Below, one piece after another: positions 7,906 to 16,417 of a DNA stretch of 64,000 nt. The DNA comes from Roseivirga sp. E12 (GTDB taxonomy: Bacteria > Bacteroidota > Bacteroidia > Cytophagales > Cyclobacteriaceae). Every line of letters starts with the position of its first letter. Positions within the stretch are counted from its first letter, which is position 1. The stretch spans positions 1,426,001 to 1,490,000 of the forward strand of contig NZ_JAGFMD010000001.1 of NCBI RefSeq assembly GCF_017592825.1, in the 5' to 3' direction. The position numbers were made by a program, and so were the translations under genes. The notes under the pieces were generated by a model. It saw nothing but the letters and a program-made list of their open reading frames with translations, had not been told where the DNA came from and made no database searches.

Positions 7906-10579
7906 AGACCATATACCGAAGTTTTGCAATTGGCTCTTTTCTGTTCTCTGTAAAGAAGAACTCTACAATGAACTCGCAGGAGATTTAGAAGAAACCTTCG
8001 CAGAAAACTATCAATTGCTAGGCTTAAAAAAAGCTAGGTCAATCTACAGAAAGGAGGTTTTCAAAATGTTGAGACCCTCCGTAGTTCGAAGATTCAAATT
8101 ACTACCAACACTTAGTCCAATTGACATGATCAAAAACTATTTAAAAATCTCAATTCGAAACATTTGGAGGGATAAGGAACATTCTTTTATCAGCATTTTT
8201 GGTCTTGCTACTGGCATTGTTGCCAGCATCTTGATCTTCCAGTATGTAAATTTTGAATCAAGCTATGACTTGATGCACGATCAAAGTAAGGGTGATATCT
8301 ATCGACTTTCAAGAATATCCACCGACATGACATCTGGGGAAATTGACTCCAAAGCATCAAGTCATTATATGGCCATTCAATCGAGTATTGTGGATGACAT
8401 GCCTGAGGTAATGAGCGCTACCCATCTCTACCCTCTCCCAGGGGTTCTCTCTCATGAAACACAAGGTTATAACACTGAAAATATTTTTTTCGCTACCGGT
8501 TCGTTCTTCGATATTTTCGATTTCAAATTGCTACAAGGGTCGGCAGCTGACTTAGATCAGCCTGGCAGTATCTTCCTTTCACAAACAGAGGCCATACGCA
8601 TTTTCGGCAGTGAAAATGTATTGAACAAAGTCATCACTTTCAATGCCACCGATTTTCCATGGGAACTGCAGCTACAAGTCAAAGGGATCTATGAGGACTT
8701 ACCTGAAAACACACATTTACCAAATCCTCAAGCGCTGCTTTGTGCTAAACAGGTCAATGAACAAATGGCAGTTTTCTTTCCTCAAATGGATGAAAACGAA
8801 CTAAAGTGGCGACTAACTGGCTATCACACTTATATCAAAGTGCTACCCGGTACCATCAAGTCAGATTTGTCATCCAAATTAGTAGAATGGATAAAGACAT
8901 ACCGAGCACCTTTCAATAAAAATCAAGGCAGAGAACATTCAATACAAGCACACTCCATTAGAGATATACATTTTATCAAAGATTATGATAGTCAGCTGAA
9001 ACCTGCTGGAGACCAAAAGATCATAACACTGTTCAAAATCATTGGGGTGTTAATCGTTTTGATAGCCTGGACTAACTTTGTTAACCTCGCTTCGGCCAAA
9101 GCCGTAAAGCGCGCCAAGGAGATTGGCATTCGAAAGTCTTTAGGGGCATACAAAAAGCAGCTTATCCAGCAATTCTTGCTCGAAGCGATTTTGATTAACC
9201 TACTGGCATTACTATTAGCCATTGGCATTGTATTATTAGTAATACCCAAGTTTCATCAACTCATTGGTTCAGAAGCGTTTGATTATTTTGGAAGCTTTAT
9301 CCCTTTCTGGTCCACCTATTTAGCCACCTTCTTACTAGGTTCTATAGTGACTGGTCTCTACCCAGCATTAGTACTTACTAGATTTGAGCCTATAAAAGTA
9401 CTGAGAGGAAATTTTGCAAGTTCGTCACAAGGCAGCTCACTAAGGAAATCTTTAATACTTCTTCAGTTTGCAATTGTCTTGGTCATGCTTTCCGGTGTTA
9501 TGGCCATTCGATCTCAAATCCAGTTTATGATGGATGCTGATATGGGCATGAATATATCGCAGACTCTTGCAATACAAGGGCCTCCTGGTTATTTAAGGGA
9601 TTCGACCTATGCCCAAAAAACTCAGGCTTTTCAGGGAGAAGTAGAAAGGAATTCAGGTGTAAAAGCTACTACCCTATCTTCTATATTACCTGGCATTCGT
9701 AACAACTTCTTCCAGACCACTAACCGACTTGACCGGCCTTCAGGTGAAACGGTAATGCTCTATCGCAGTTTTGCTGACCACGATTATGTATCATTTCATG
9801 ATCTTGAGATCATTAGTGGTCGCGACTTTGATGAGTCTTTGATTGGAGATCAAAATGTCATTCTTTTGAACCGTGAGGCGGTTGAACGCTTTAATTTCGA
9901 AAGCCCTGAAGATGCCATCGGAAAAAGACTAGATTTTGCCAATGATGTCACTCCGCTTATCGTTGGTGTCGTTGAGAACTTCAATCAAATGGGAGTCAAC
10001 TTTGCAATCGAGCCACTAGCGATAGAGTTGATCAACGGAGGTGGCAACTTTATTAACCTCAGGGTTGAAACCAAAAACATTGCGGAGACCATGCAATTTC
10101 TTGAGAGTAGCTATGAAGCCTTTTTTCCAGGCTCCCCCTTTCAAGCTTCTTTTATTGACCAAAACTTCAATACCCTTTATGAGGCCGATCAGCGATTCAA
10201 CCAAGCCCTTCAATTCTTTGCCATAGTAGCGATTTTCATCTCTTGTCTAGGGATTTTTGGCTTGTCTTCTTTCTTGATTAATCAAAAAATGAAAGAGGTC
10301 AGTATTCGAAAGGTACTTGGAGCAAATGTTCTAGAAATCATTCGTGTCTTGACAACGGAATACATTTGGCTGGTATCAATTTCCACCCTAGTCGCAGTTC
10401 CTGTAGCATACTTTCTGATCAACAATTGGCTGGATTCTTTCTTGGTCAGAGTAAATGTCAATATACTGTTCTTTGCGCTTCCAGTAATCGGCCTGATGAT
10501 GATCATTCTTATCACCATTGGTCATAAGACCAAAAAAGCAGCTTTAACGAACCCAGCAAAAACATTGAAGAGTGAATGA
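7895..10579 (+). CDS. FtsX/MacB-type ABC transporter permease with prefix domain (GTG start)
   Basis: This 894-aa permease starts at a GTG that overlaps the PadR stop by 11 nt; no ATG sits in a better place, and the prefix domain begins at once (PKFCNWLFSVLCKEELYNELAGDLEETF). The order is prefix (1-75), first TM with FGLATGIVASILIFQYV, periplasmic core, FtsX domain with KEIGIRKSLGAY, second core, and last FtsX domain with KEVSIRKVLGAN, ending NPAKTLKSE. It is the longest complete permease in the window because its first periplasmic core is full length. The ATPase partner is not encoded nearby. Function is inferred as an envelope export or mechanotransmission permease under PadR control. Confidence 0.92.
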   Translation: MLPEDHIPKFCNWLFSVLCKEELYNELAGDLEETFAENYQLLGLKKARSIYRKEVFKMLRPSVVRRFKLLPTLSPIDMIKNYLKISIRNIWRDKEHSFISIFGLATGIVASILIFQYVNFESSYDLMHDQSKGDIYRLSRISTDMTSGEIDSKASSHYMAIQSSIVDDMPEVMSATHLYPLPGVLSHETQGYNTENIFFATGSFFDIFDFKLLQGSAADLDQPGSIFLSQTEAIRIFGSENVLNKVITFNATDFPWELQLQVKGIYEDLPENTHLPNPQALLCAKQVNEQMAVFFPQMDENELKWRLTGYHTYIKVLPGTIKSDLSSKLVEWIKTYRAPFNKNQGREHSIQAHSIRDIHFIKDYDSQLKPAGDQKIITLFKIIGVLIVLIAWTNFVNLASAKAVKRAKEIGIRKSLGAYKKQLIQQFLLEAILINLLALLLAIGIVLLVIPKFHQLIGSEAFDYFGSFIPFWSTYLATFLLGSIVTGLYPALVLTRFEPIKVLRGNFASSSQGSSLRKSLILLQFAIVLVMLSGVMAIRSQIQFMMDADMGMNISQTLAIQGPPGYLRDSTYAQKTQAFQGEVERNSGVKATTLSSILPGIRNNFFQTTNRLDRPSGETVMLYRSFADHDYVSFHDLEIISGRDFDESLIGDQNVILLNREAVERFNFESPEDAIGKRLDFANDVTPLIVGVVENFNQMGVNFAIEPLAIELINGGGNFINLRVETKNIAETMQFLESSYEAFFPGSPFQASFIDQNFNTLYEADQRFNQALQFFAIVAIFISCLGIFGLSSFLINQKMKEVSIRKVLGANVLEIIRVLTTEYIWLVSISTLVAVPVAYFLINNWLDSFLVRVNVNILFFALPVIGLMMIILITIGHKTKKAALTNPAKTLKSE

Positions 10580-10778
10580 CCCGTTTTATTTCTGATCAAC
10601 TTACAATGTATTAAATATCAATTAACCTCCCTCAATACCTTTATAATGAGACAAAGTATCGTAGTGATATGGAATAATTGGAAAGTAATTAACCCGCAGA
10701 AAAAGAATTAAACGATATCACTTCGACCGAAAGAGCAATACGTGCTAACTTTAAGCTATGTCTTAAATTTCATCTCTT

Positions 10779-11363
10779 ATGCAGAAGAACTTCAAACAAT
10801 CAATTCGTTCTGGCTTTTTCCAGTTCATAATGCTTGTAGCCGGTGTCTTGTTGGCACTGAAAGCCAATGACTGGAGCGAACATCAAAAAAATAAAAAACA
10901 GACATTTCAATTACTGCAAAAATTAGAGGCCGAAGTAGAGTATACTCAAGCAAGAGTAGATCTTATGGCTGACTTCTATGGCAAGCTAAGAGATAGTGTA
11001 AGGATCAATATACCTCGTGAATACAGAAAAAAGGGTTCGACTAAATTCTTAAACTTTTGGTTTGGAAAGGAATACCCCGAGTTTCAACAATACGTCTTCG
11101 AATTAGCAGTGTCAACTGGCAAAATGAATGATTTGGACTTGGATTTAGCTATGTCTCTAATGAGGTTAAGGCGAGAAGAGGATGTATTCTCAGAACAGGT
11201 TGAATCTTATGACCAAGATGGTTGGCAAGAGAAAAACGTTCTTCAACGCATGGAGTTTGCTGAACATTTGAGCCATGACGTATTTCTGGCAATAGACCGC
11301 ATACAACCTCTTATAGATACTTGTAGTTTTCTGATTAAAGATAGAATTGCTAACTACAGGTGA
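10779..11363 (+). CDS. DUF6090-like membrane-anchored protein
   Basis: This 194-aa protein has a basic start, one TM helix (about 12-27, FFQFIMLVAGVLLALKAND) and a charged, largely helical extramembrane part. The opening 'gvLLAL..NdWsE..KnkK' followed by 'LL..L..E' is characteristic of Bacteroidota proteins assigned to DUF6090. Their function is unknown. No close neighbour suggests a role; the gene is preceded by about 200 nt without coding features and followed by about 180 nt of the same. Family assignment is from pattern memory, not a search. Confidence 0.7.
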   Translation: MQKNFKQSIRSGFFQFIMLVAGVLLALKANDWSEHQKNKKQTFQLLQKLEAEVEYTQARVDLMADFYGKLRDSVRINIPREYRKKGSTKFLNFWFGKEYPEFQQYVFELAVSTGKMNDLDLDLAMSLMRLRREEDVFSEQVESYDQDGWQEKNVLQRMEFAEHLSHDVFLAIDRIQPLIDTCSFLIKDRIANYR

Positions 11364-11543
11364 AAGCCCGACTATAGCTCTCCCGTGATTCATTTATGCT
11401 CAAAAGCTTTTTAGGATATACCTCTTTAAGTCGATTTTAACCGGAGACATCACAGCAATTGGAAATTGCCTGTCGACATTGAAAAAAGAAGATTAAACTT
11501 GATGTATCTAGGAAAAAAATCTTCTTAACCCTAATTTCGGATC

Positions 11544-12140
11544 ATGAGAAAGTTTTTGCCCATAGTGGCCTTCTTTATACTATCTATAGCTAGTTGTACT
11601 ACTTACGTTGATCCATATGAACCGAACTCTACCAGTGTTTTTATAGGACGTTTTGAATTGGAAAACGGATATTTAACTAAAAAACAAAGCGCGCTCTTTG
11701 AATTGAATACAGAAGCAGTTCAGGATAGCATTCCATTTTATGTTCAAACATCTCAAAGAGGTGATTCACTTTTTCAAACATTGACACACATTGTTGATGG
11801 AAGAGAATTGGTTTCAGCTTACTCATTGCCAGAGCAACTTGGACCTGGCCAAATTTCCAATACAGAAGATTTCGACTATCGCCATGAGATCTTCTTTTAT
11901 AATGATGAAGACTATAGAACTCCGACTAGACCAGATATTGAGAGTCTTCAGTTGTTTGGAGAACCAATAGGCGATTTCTCCTATAACTTTCTCTGGAGAG
12001 GAATGTCTGATGTGTTTGAGTTTAGAAAATTCATGAGTTCAGAAAATGCTAAGGTGGGTATTGCTCAAATAAGACCTTACTCTGATTCTGATGAGGACAG
12101 TGGCTCAACAATACTCTTGATAGTTTATACACATAATTAA
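11544..12140 (+). CDS. Predicted lipoprotein of unknown function
   Basis: This 198-aa protein has an N-terminal signal ending in a lipobox (LSIASC, Cys at residue 18), so it is probably lipid-anchored. The mature part is rich in acidic and aromatic residues and shows no domain that I recognise. It is likely a beta-rich surface or periplasmic protein. A short hairpin GGGTTT-ATTC-AAACCC (12148-12163) follows the stop but lacks a T-run. The gene converges on the response regulator at 12302. Confidence 0.7.
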   Translation: MRKFLPIVAFFILSIASCTTYVDPYEPNSTSVFIGRFELENGYLTKKQSALFELNTEAVQDSIPFYVQTSQRGDSLFQTLTHIVDGRELVSAYSLPEQLGPGQISNTEDFDYRHEIFFYNDEDYRTPTRPDIESLQLFGEPIGDFSYNFLWRGMSDVFEFRKFMSSENAKVGIAQIRPYSDSDEDSGSTILLIVYTHN

Positions 12141-12301
12141 AATGCCCGGGTTTATTCAAACCCTAAAAACGAGCAAGCCTTTTCTAAAAGGTTATGAACA
12201 TCAAATAGCTAAGACCAAAGCCAGATATTTACGCATCAACATGCTCTACAACAGTGCCAACCCTGGGCTTCACTTGGTTGAATTCAATGCTTTTAAGTAA
12301 A

Positions 12302-12949
12302 TCAAATTTCAATAACTCCCTCTTTGATCGCCTTAACGATAAGGCCGGCCGTATTTTTGACACCGAGTTTTTCGATAAGATTTTTTCGATGACCTTCAGC
12401 AGTTCTATGACTTATAAACAGCTTTTCTGCAATCTCTCTGGTGGTATATTCCTGACAAATGAGTTCCAACACCTCCAGCTCTCGTTCGGAAATCTTAACA
12501 TTGTTCTTTAATTCTGGCTTTTTTCGGGCGTTACCTTTTAATCCCCCCAACATGGCCTTAGAAACCTCACGAGTAAAATAGTATCCTTCATGATAGACTG
12601 ATTGAATACCTCTTTGTAGGGTTTCTGCATCACAATCCTTCAAAAGGTAACTATTAGCTCCAAGTTCCATCAGATAAGCCACCATTTTGGTATCGCTATA
12701 GGTGGTGAGGATAATCACTCCGAGATCAGGATACAATGGCCTGATTCTTTTCAGTGTTTCTACTCCATCTAAATCGGGCATTTCCAGGTCGAGCAACAGT
12801 ACATTTGGCTGTTCCTCTTCTAGTTTTTTCATCAGCTCCTCACCATTAGCTGCCTCGTATAGGAGGTCTACGTCAGTCATCTGATCCAGTAGAAACCGAA
12901 TGCCTTCTCGAAATAGTTGATGATCATCACAAATTGCTACTTGTATCAT
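12302..12949 (-). CDS. LuxR/NarL-type response regulator
   Basis: The receiver domain (1 to about 120) has the acidic pair DD at 8-9 and the phospho-acceptor Asp54 in LLLDLEMPDLDG. A C-terminal LuxR helix-turn-helix follows (ISERELEVLELICQEYTTREIAEKLFISHRTAEGHRKNL). The start is placed at MIQVAICDDHQ (12949) because an AGGAG sits 7 nt before it, inside the last codons of the kinase gene; a start six codons earlier is possible. The kinase stop is 1 nt upstream, so the two are co-translated. The gene ends the minus-strand cassette 14386-12302, which lies directly downstream of the toxin-like locus, and it is the best local candidate to control that locus. Confidence 0.93.
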   Translation of the reverse strand: MIQVAICDDHQLFREGIRFLLDQMTDVDLLYEAANGEELMKKLEEEQPNVLLLDLEMPDLDGVETLKRIRPLYPDLGVIILTTYSDTKMVAYLMELGANSYLLKDCDAETLQRGIQSVYHEGYYFTREVSKAMLGGLKGNARKKPELKNNVKISERELEVLELICQEYTTREIAEKLFISHRTAEGHRKNLIEKLGVKNTAGLIVKAIKEGVIEI

Positions 12950-12950
12950 T

Positions 12951-13757
12951 TTAATCTCCTTTTTCAATTTCTCTTGTGGCCGAATACAGCTTAAGAGATA
13001 GTCCTTGTTCTTTGTTTTCTTCTACGGAAAGTTCTCCCCGCATTAAGCCCAACCGGCTGGTAATGTTTTGCATTCCGAGCCCCTTGTCCATCATTAAAGT
13101 CGGATTTGACAATCCAACGCCATTATCCTGATAGCTCATGGTAATCCGAGCTTCATCCCCATTTAACGCTAGACGTACTTGGGTGGCCTCAGAATGCCTG
13201 AGCGCATTATTCATTAACTCCTGAACAATACGGAACCAATTCAATTCAAATTCCTTGTCCAAAGTCCCTTGCCATTTACTGGAGAACTCGACCTGAATGG
13301 CTTGGCTTTCATTCAACTGATCAGCGATATTCGAGATGGCTTCTACTAAACCTAACCGTTCCAGTACTACCGGTTTTAAGTCGTGTGACACTCTTCTCAC
13401 GCTGGTCATAGTTTGGTCTAAAATGGTCAACGCCTTCTCCTTCAGTTCAAAAAACTTCTTCGGATCAACCTCTTGTTCCAAGTGTCGGAAATACAACTTG
13501 GAAGTAGAAAGCAAGGCCCCCACTTCATCGTGCAGGTCCTTGCCAATTCGGTTTCGCTCCTTTTCCTGACTTTGCAAGTTAGCTCGTAACAGTTGCTGCT
13601 GATAATCCGCCTCTTTTTGCTGATGTTCTTTTTGCTGTTTTAGTAGACGTTTCTGGTAGGTTAAGAAAAACACAATCACGGCTAAGGCAAGAATAAACAT
13701 CATACTCATTCCAATCAAAACCCAGTCAAAGACTGTTATGCTATTGACTTCTTCCAT
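12951..13757 (-). CDS. Sensor histidine kinase (HisKA_3 type, LuxR partner)
   Basis: This 268-aa protein has one TM helix (about 12-33), a Gln/Lys-rich coiled coil (about 36-68), and the HisKA_3 dimerisation box with phospho-accepting His76 in RIGKDLHDEVGALLS. The HATPase domain shows NALRHSEATQ (N box) and DNGVGL / GLGMQNI (G boxes). There is no recognisable sensor domain; sensing may come from the membrane protein encoded just upstream, whose end overlaps this gene by 22 nt. It should phosphorylate the response regulator encoded 1 nt downstream. Confidence 0.93.
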   Translation of the reverse strand: MEEVNSITVFDWVLIGMSMMFILALAVIVFFLTYQKRLLKQQKEHQQKEADYQQQLLRANLQSQEKERNRIGKDLHDEVGALLSTSKLYFRHLEQEVDPKKFFELKEKALTILDQTMTSVRRVSHDLKPVVLERLGLVEAISNIADQLNESQAIQVEFSSKWQGTLDKEFELNWFRIVQELMNNALRHSEATQVRLALNGDEARITMSYQDNGVGLSNPTLMMDKGLGMQNITSRLGLMRGELSVEENKEQGLSLKLYSATREIEKGD

Positions 13758-14386
13758 AATGCGATGGTATAAAAACCGTTTAGAAATACATTAAACAAAG
13801 CATTAAGTAACCAAGAGGCAGTAACAACTTCCTTTGGCACTGACTCTACATAGTTTACAAAAAAGAAGAGCATCAATGAACCAGAGTGATAAAGAAGCAA
13901 GCCCGCGCTCAACCAAAATGTCCAATCTCCAGACAATGGTTTTAGTATTGACAATTGAAGGAATTGTCTAAAGTGTATCAGAGACAAAAAGACATAAATT
14001 ATACTTGCCGTAACAATTGTATTTGAGTTGAATGTATTAAGCGGTTGTAACCAAAGGCTGTTAAGAATTGCAAACACAGTGAATAAGACCATCAAGACAT
14101 CAAATACCTCCCCTTTTATAGTGTCTTTGAGAATATGCTTGTAAAGTCTATTAAACAAGAAAAACAACAGAATAACAAGGACATGGTAGACCGGTAAATT
14201 ATTAGGCTCCTGAACGAACTCAACAATCAAAAAAGCAATGACCTCGGCTCCAAAAGTAAAGACTATCACTAAGCCCAACAAAATCTTCTTAGGTTGAAAT
14301 CGTTTATAGCTCATCAATACTAACACCAATGGTATCAGTATTGAGAGCTGAGAAATCCTCACAAGATTCAATGCTTCTGGACTCAT
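13736..14386 (-). CDS. Polytopic membrane protein, putative sensor partner of the kinase
   Basis: This 216-aa protein is almost wholly hydrophobic, with about seven predicted TM helices and short loops. It shows no catalytic motif. Proteins of this shape commonly precede single-TM HisKA_3 kinases in Cytophagales, and here the gene overlaps the kinase by 22 nt, so it probably provides the membrane sensing module or an accessory to it. Exact function is unknown. It starts 23 nt after the stop of the 245-aa gene at 14410, so all four genes may share a transcript. Confidence 0.75.
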   Translation of the reverse strand: MSPEALNLVRISQLSILIPLVLVLMSYKRFQPKKILLGLVIVFTFGAEVIAFLIVEFVQEPNNLPVYHVLVILLFFLFNRLYKHILKDTIKGEVFDVLMVLFTVFAILNSLWLQPLNTFNSNTIVTASIIYVFLSLIHFRQFLQLSILKPLSGDWTFWLSAGLLLYHSGSLMLFFFVNYVESVPKEVVTASWLLNALFNVFLNGFYTIALWKKSIA

Positions 14387-14409
14387 AATAATTAAGCGTT
14401 CAATCGAAA

Positions 14410-15147
14410 TCAGTCAGGGCATGCTGGAGGACAAGCACCTACAAAATCCAAAAAGGTATCACCCTCATCATCCAATGCCAGCCCTGTGTTATTCGATATC
14501 TCAATCACTGGGGTAAAAGCTATTTGCTGGTTAGCCGAATGACCGTAATTCACACCAAAGTGCACCTTTATAGTACTTTGAGGCTGCAGAACAGACTTCA
14601 TTGCATCGATATCTTCTGTTTGAATGATAAATTTCTTAACCCGCTTTGGTCGTTTAAGCAATTGTTCTTCGCCAGAGATGCTTATTCCATGACCCGATCC
14701 ATCCATGCTAATTGTTTGAAAGAAAATCCTACTCACCAAATAGTATGGAATTAAGGCCCAGTTGGTACAAACTTCATTTTTATAATCAACAGAAACCCCG
14801 AGATGCGGTTGGTACTTACTTGTATTGGGAGAGATAAAAGTCTTAGTTAATTGTTCTTCCATTCCAAGATGTACTACTCCACTATCATCCATTAGTTCGA
14901 AAAAAGGACTGAAGAGATCTGTATTCTTATCGATCCCCATGCAGAAAGAAAGACTTGAACTGCTATTCCAATTCTCTATTGCATCTAGAAAAGAGGACTC
15001 TACCTGGCCAAAATATGCTCCAGTAATTCGATTGTACTCTTCATTCTGCTCGTCATAGATTTCAAAGCAATTATTAACCTCCTCTTGCCTCAATTTCGGC
15101 CATGAAGATTTTGACTTACTCGCTAGAGTTTCATTTAGTACTTTCAT
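14410..15147 (-). CDS. Unknown 245-aa soluble protein next to the two-component genes
   Basis: There is no signal peptide and no family I recognise. The sequence alternates polar and hydrophobic residues as in a beta-rich fold, with a central VSRIFFQTISMDGSGHG and a distinctive cysteine-containing end (FVGACPPACPD). It lies between the toxin-like locus (B3 ends at 15387, followed by a hairpin at 15271-15306) and the membrane-protein/kinase/regulator cassette on the same strand. It could be a locus accessory factor, an immunity protein or an unrelated passenger. Its promoter would lie in 15148-15270, where none of the shared upstream elements of the toxin genes is found. Confidence 0.6.
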   Translation of the reverse strand: MKVLNETLASKSKSSWPKLRQEEVNNCFEIYDEQNEEYNRITGAYFGQVESSFLDAIENWNSSSSLSFCMGIDKNTDLFSPFFELMDDSGVVHLGMEEQLTKTFISPNTSKYQPHLGVSVDYKNEVCTNWALIPYYLVSRIFFQTISMDGSGHGISISGEEQLLKRPKRVKKFIIQTEDIDAMKSVLQPQSTIKVHFGVNYGHSANQQIAFTPVIEISNNTGLALDDEGDTFLDFVGACPPACPD

Positions 15148-15270
15148 TGGAATTGTTTATATGGTTATTGATTTAATGTAAGAATATGAATAAAAAGACT
15201 GACGATCAAAAGCAGTGATTAATTCAAGTATATCTATTTTTTAAAATCCTGAATATGAATAAGTTAATAT

Positions 15271-15306
15271 AGAAACCCCATCAGACCTATACTGATTAGG
15301 GTTTCT
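15271..15306 (-). terminator. Strong hairpin after B3, probable end of the toxin-like operon
   Basis: AGAAACCCCATCAG (15271-15284) pairs with CTGATTAGGGTTTCT (15292-15306) across a 7-nt loop, with one bulge. It lies about 80 nt beyond the B3 stop in the minus-strand direction. The downstream sequence on that strand is AT-rich but lacks a continuous T-run, so the terminator is moderately supported. Confidence 0.55.
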
Positions 15307-15386
15307 GATATTCTTGATTTCTCAGCGTTTAAAACTATGCCTGAACAGTCTGATTTACCGATTCATAGCATAGCACATGGGATATT

Positions 15387-16358
15387 CTATTGCCCAAACT
15401 CTTGTTGAGCGAATTGACTCAGTTGTGTCCAAAAATTCATGGCGACCATTTGATTAATCTCCTGTATGGCAGCATTCTTCGTCTTTTGACCTGCAGCCAA
15501 CTTTTCTGAAACACCATTTAGCTGATTGAGCATGGAAACCAAAGGCCCAATGATTTCCCCCATATCAGTGTTAACCGTTTGAGTGGAAATACCGAAGTCT
15601 TGGCATTGGAGAACAAAGCCAGTCATGCTACTCTGAATTTCATTCACTAAGGTCTGCCATTGAGTAATCAAAGTACTGCCCCCACAAGCCATTCCCTGAG
15701 CGTAATTATCAATCGCCACCCTATCGCTTGAGGTCACACTCGTCAAGCTCAGATAGTTGTTATGGAGGTTTGCAAAATCATTGACAATGGCCTGATTGTA
15801 ATTCCCCAAAAAGCTAATGGCCGAATCCAGACTCTTTTTTAAAGACTTTATCTTGATAATGGAGGAAGACAGGTTGGTCTGAACATTGGCGGTCGTAGAG
15901 CCCTTCAATGTCTGAAGGGTTTGTGAAACATTTGGCATAGCATCTACCAAAGCTGACTGCAGAGGCTGATAGTACGGTTTAAAGTTTGAGATATCACTGA
16001 GTAGTTGCTGACTCAGTTGTTTGAACTGTTGCATAAAGTTCGAATAGCTCGGGAAATTCCAGGTATACGTGTAATCTTCATCTTCAACACATATCCCAAT
16101 AAAGTGATCCGTACAAACACTGCACTTGGTAATAGTTTGAAAAGGGCCATAATTGTAATTGTCTATAAGCTGTTGAAGCTTAGGGCCGTTACTCGGCATG
16201 TTTTTCAAAGCTTGAATAGCCTGCTTGGCCTTGGGCAAAGAGAGTTGAGCCACCAACCCAGGAGTCATCATTGAAATGGCGGGGGATTGATTGTCAACTA
16301 CAAACCCGCTCAAGGGTATTAGCAAGGCAATTGAAATGGTTTTAATAAGTGTTTTCAT
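15387..16358 (-). CDS. B3: exported cysteine-containing helical protein of the toxin-like locus
   Basis: The protein is 323 aa. The start is set at MKTLIKTISIALLIPLSG (16358), which gives a clean signal peptide; an in-frame ATG 15 codons upstream would mask it. The mature protein is mostly alpha-helical. It shares with B1 and B2 the motif C-x2-C-x7-C (CSVCTDHFIGIC), then WNFP, a later CG pair (MACGGSTL), GEIIGPL, and an aromatic C-terminal AMNFW. The paired cysteines and signal peptide point to a periplasmic or secreted, disulfide-bonded protein. Family unknown; by position and repeated pairing with A-type genes it may be the second subunit of a multi-component pore. It lies 59 nt downstream of C, separated by a hairpin. 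Confidence 0.75.
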   Translation of the reverse strand: MKTLIKTISIALLIPLSGFVVDNQSPAISMMTPGLVAQLSLPKAKQAIQALKNMPSNGPKLQQLIDNYNYGPFQTITKCSVCTDHFIGICVEDEDYTYTWNFPSYSNFMQQFKQLSQQLLSDISNFKPYYQPLQSALVDAMPNVSQTLQTLKGSTTANVQTNLSSSIIKIKSLKKSLDSAISFLGNYNQAIVNDFANLHNNYLSLTSVTSSDRVAIDNYAQGMACGGSTLITQWQTLVNEIQSSMTGFVLQCQDFGISTQTVNTDMGEIIGPLVSMLNQLNGVSEKLAAGQKTKNAAIQEINQMVAMNFWTQLSQFAQQEFGQ

Positions 16359-16374
16359 TTTGTATGGATTTAAT

Positions 16375-16413
16375 CCCAACCGGGTACGATAGTGTACAGT
16401 CAACCGGTTAGGG
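16375..16413 (-). other. Intercistronic hairpin between C and B3
   Basis: CCCAACCGG (16375-16383) pairs with CCGGTTAGGG (16404-16413), with one bulged A, in the 59-nt gap between the C stop and the B3 start. There is no T-run on the minus strand, so it more likely tunes mRNA processing or relative expression than ends transcription. Confidence 0.5.
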
Positions 16414-16417
16414 GTTT

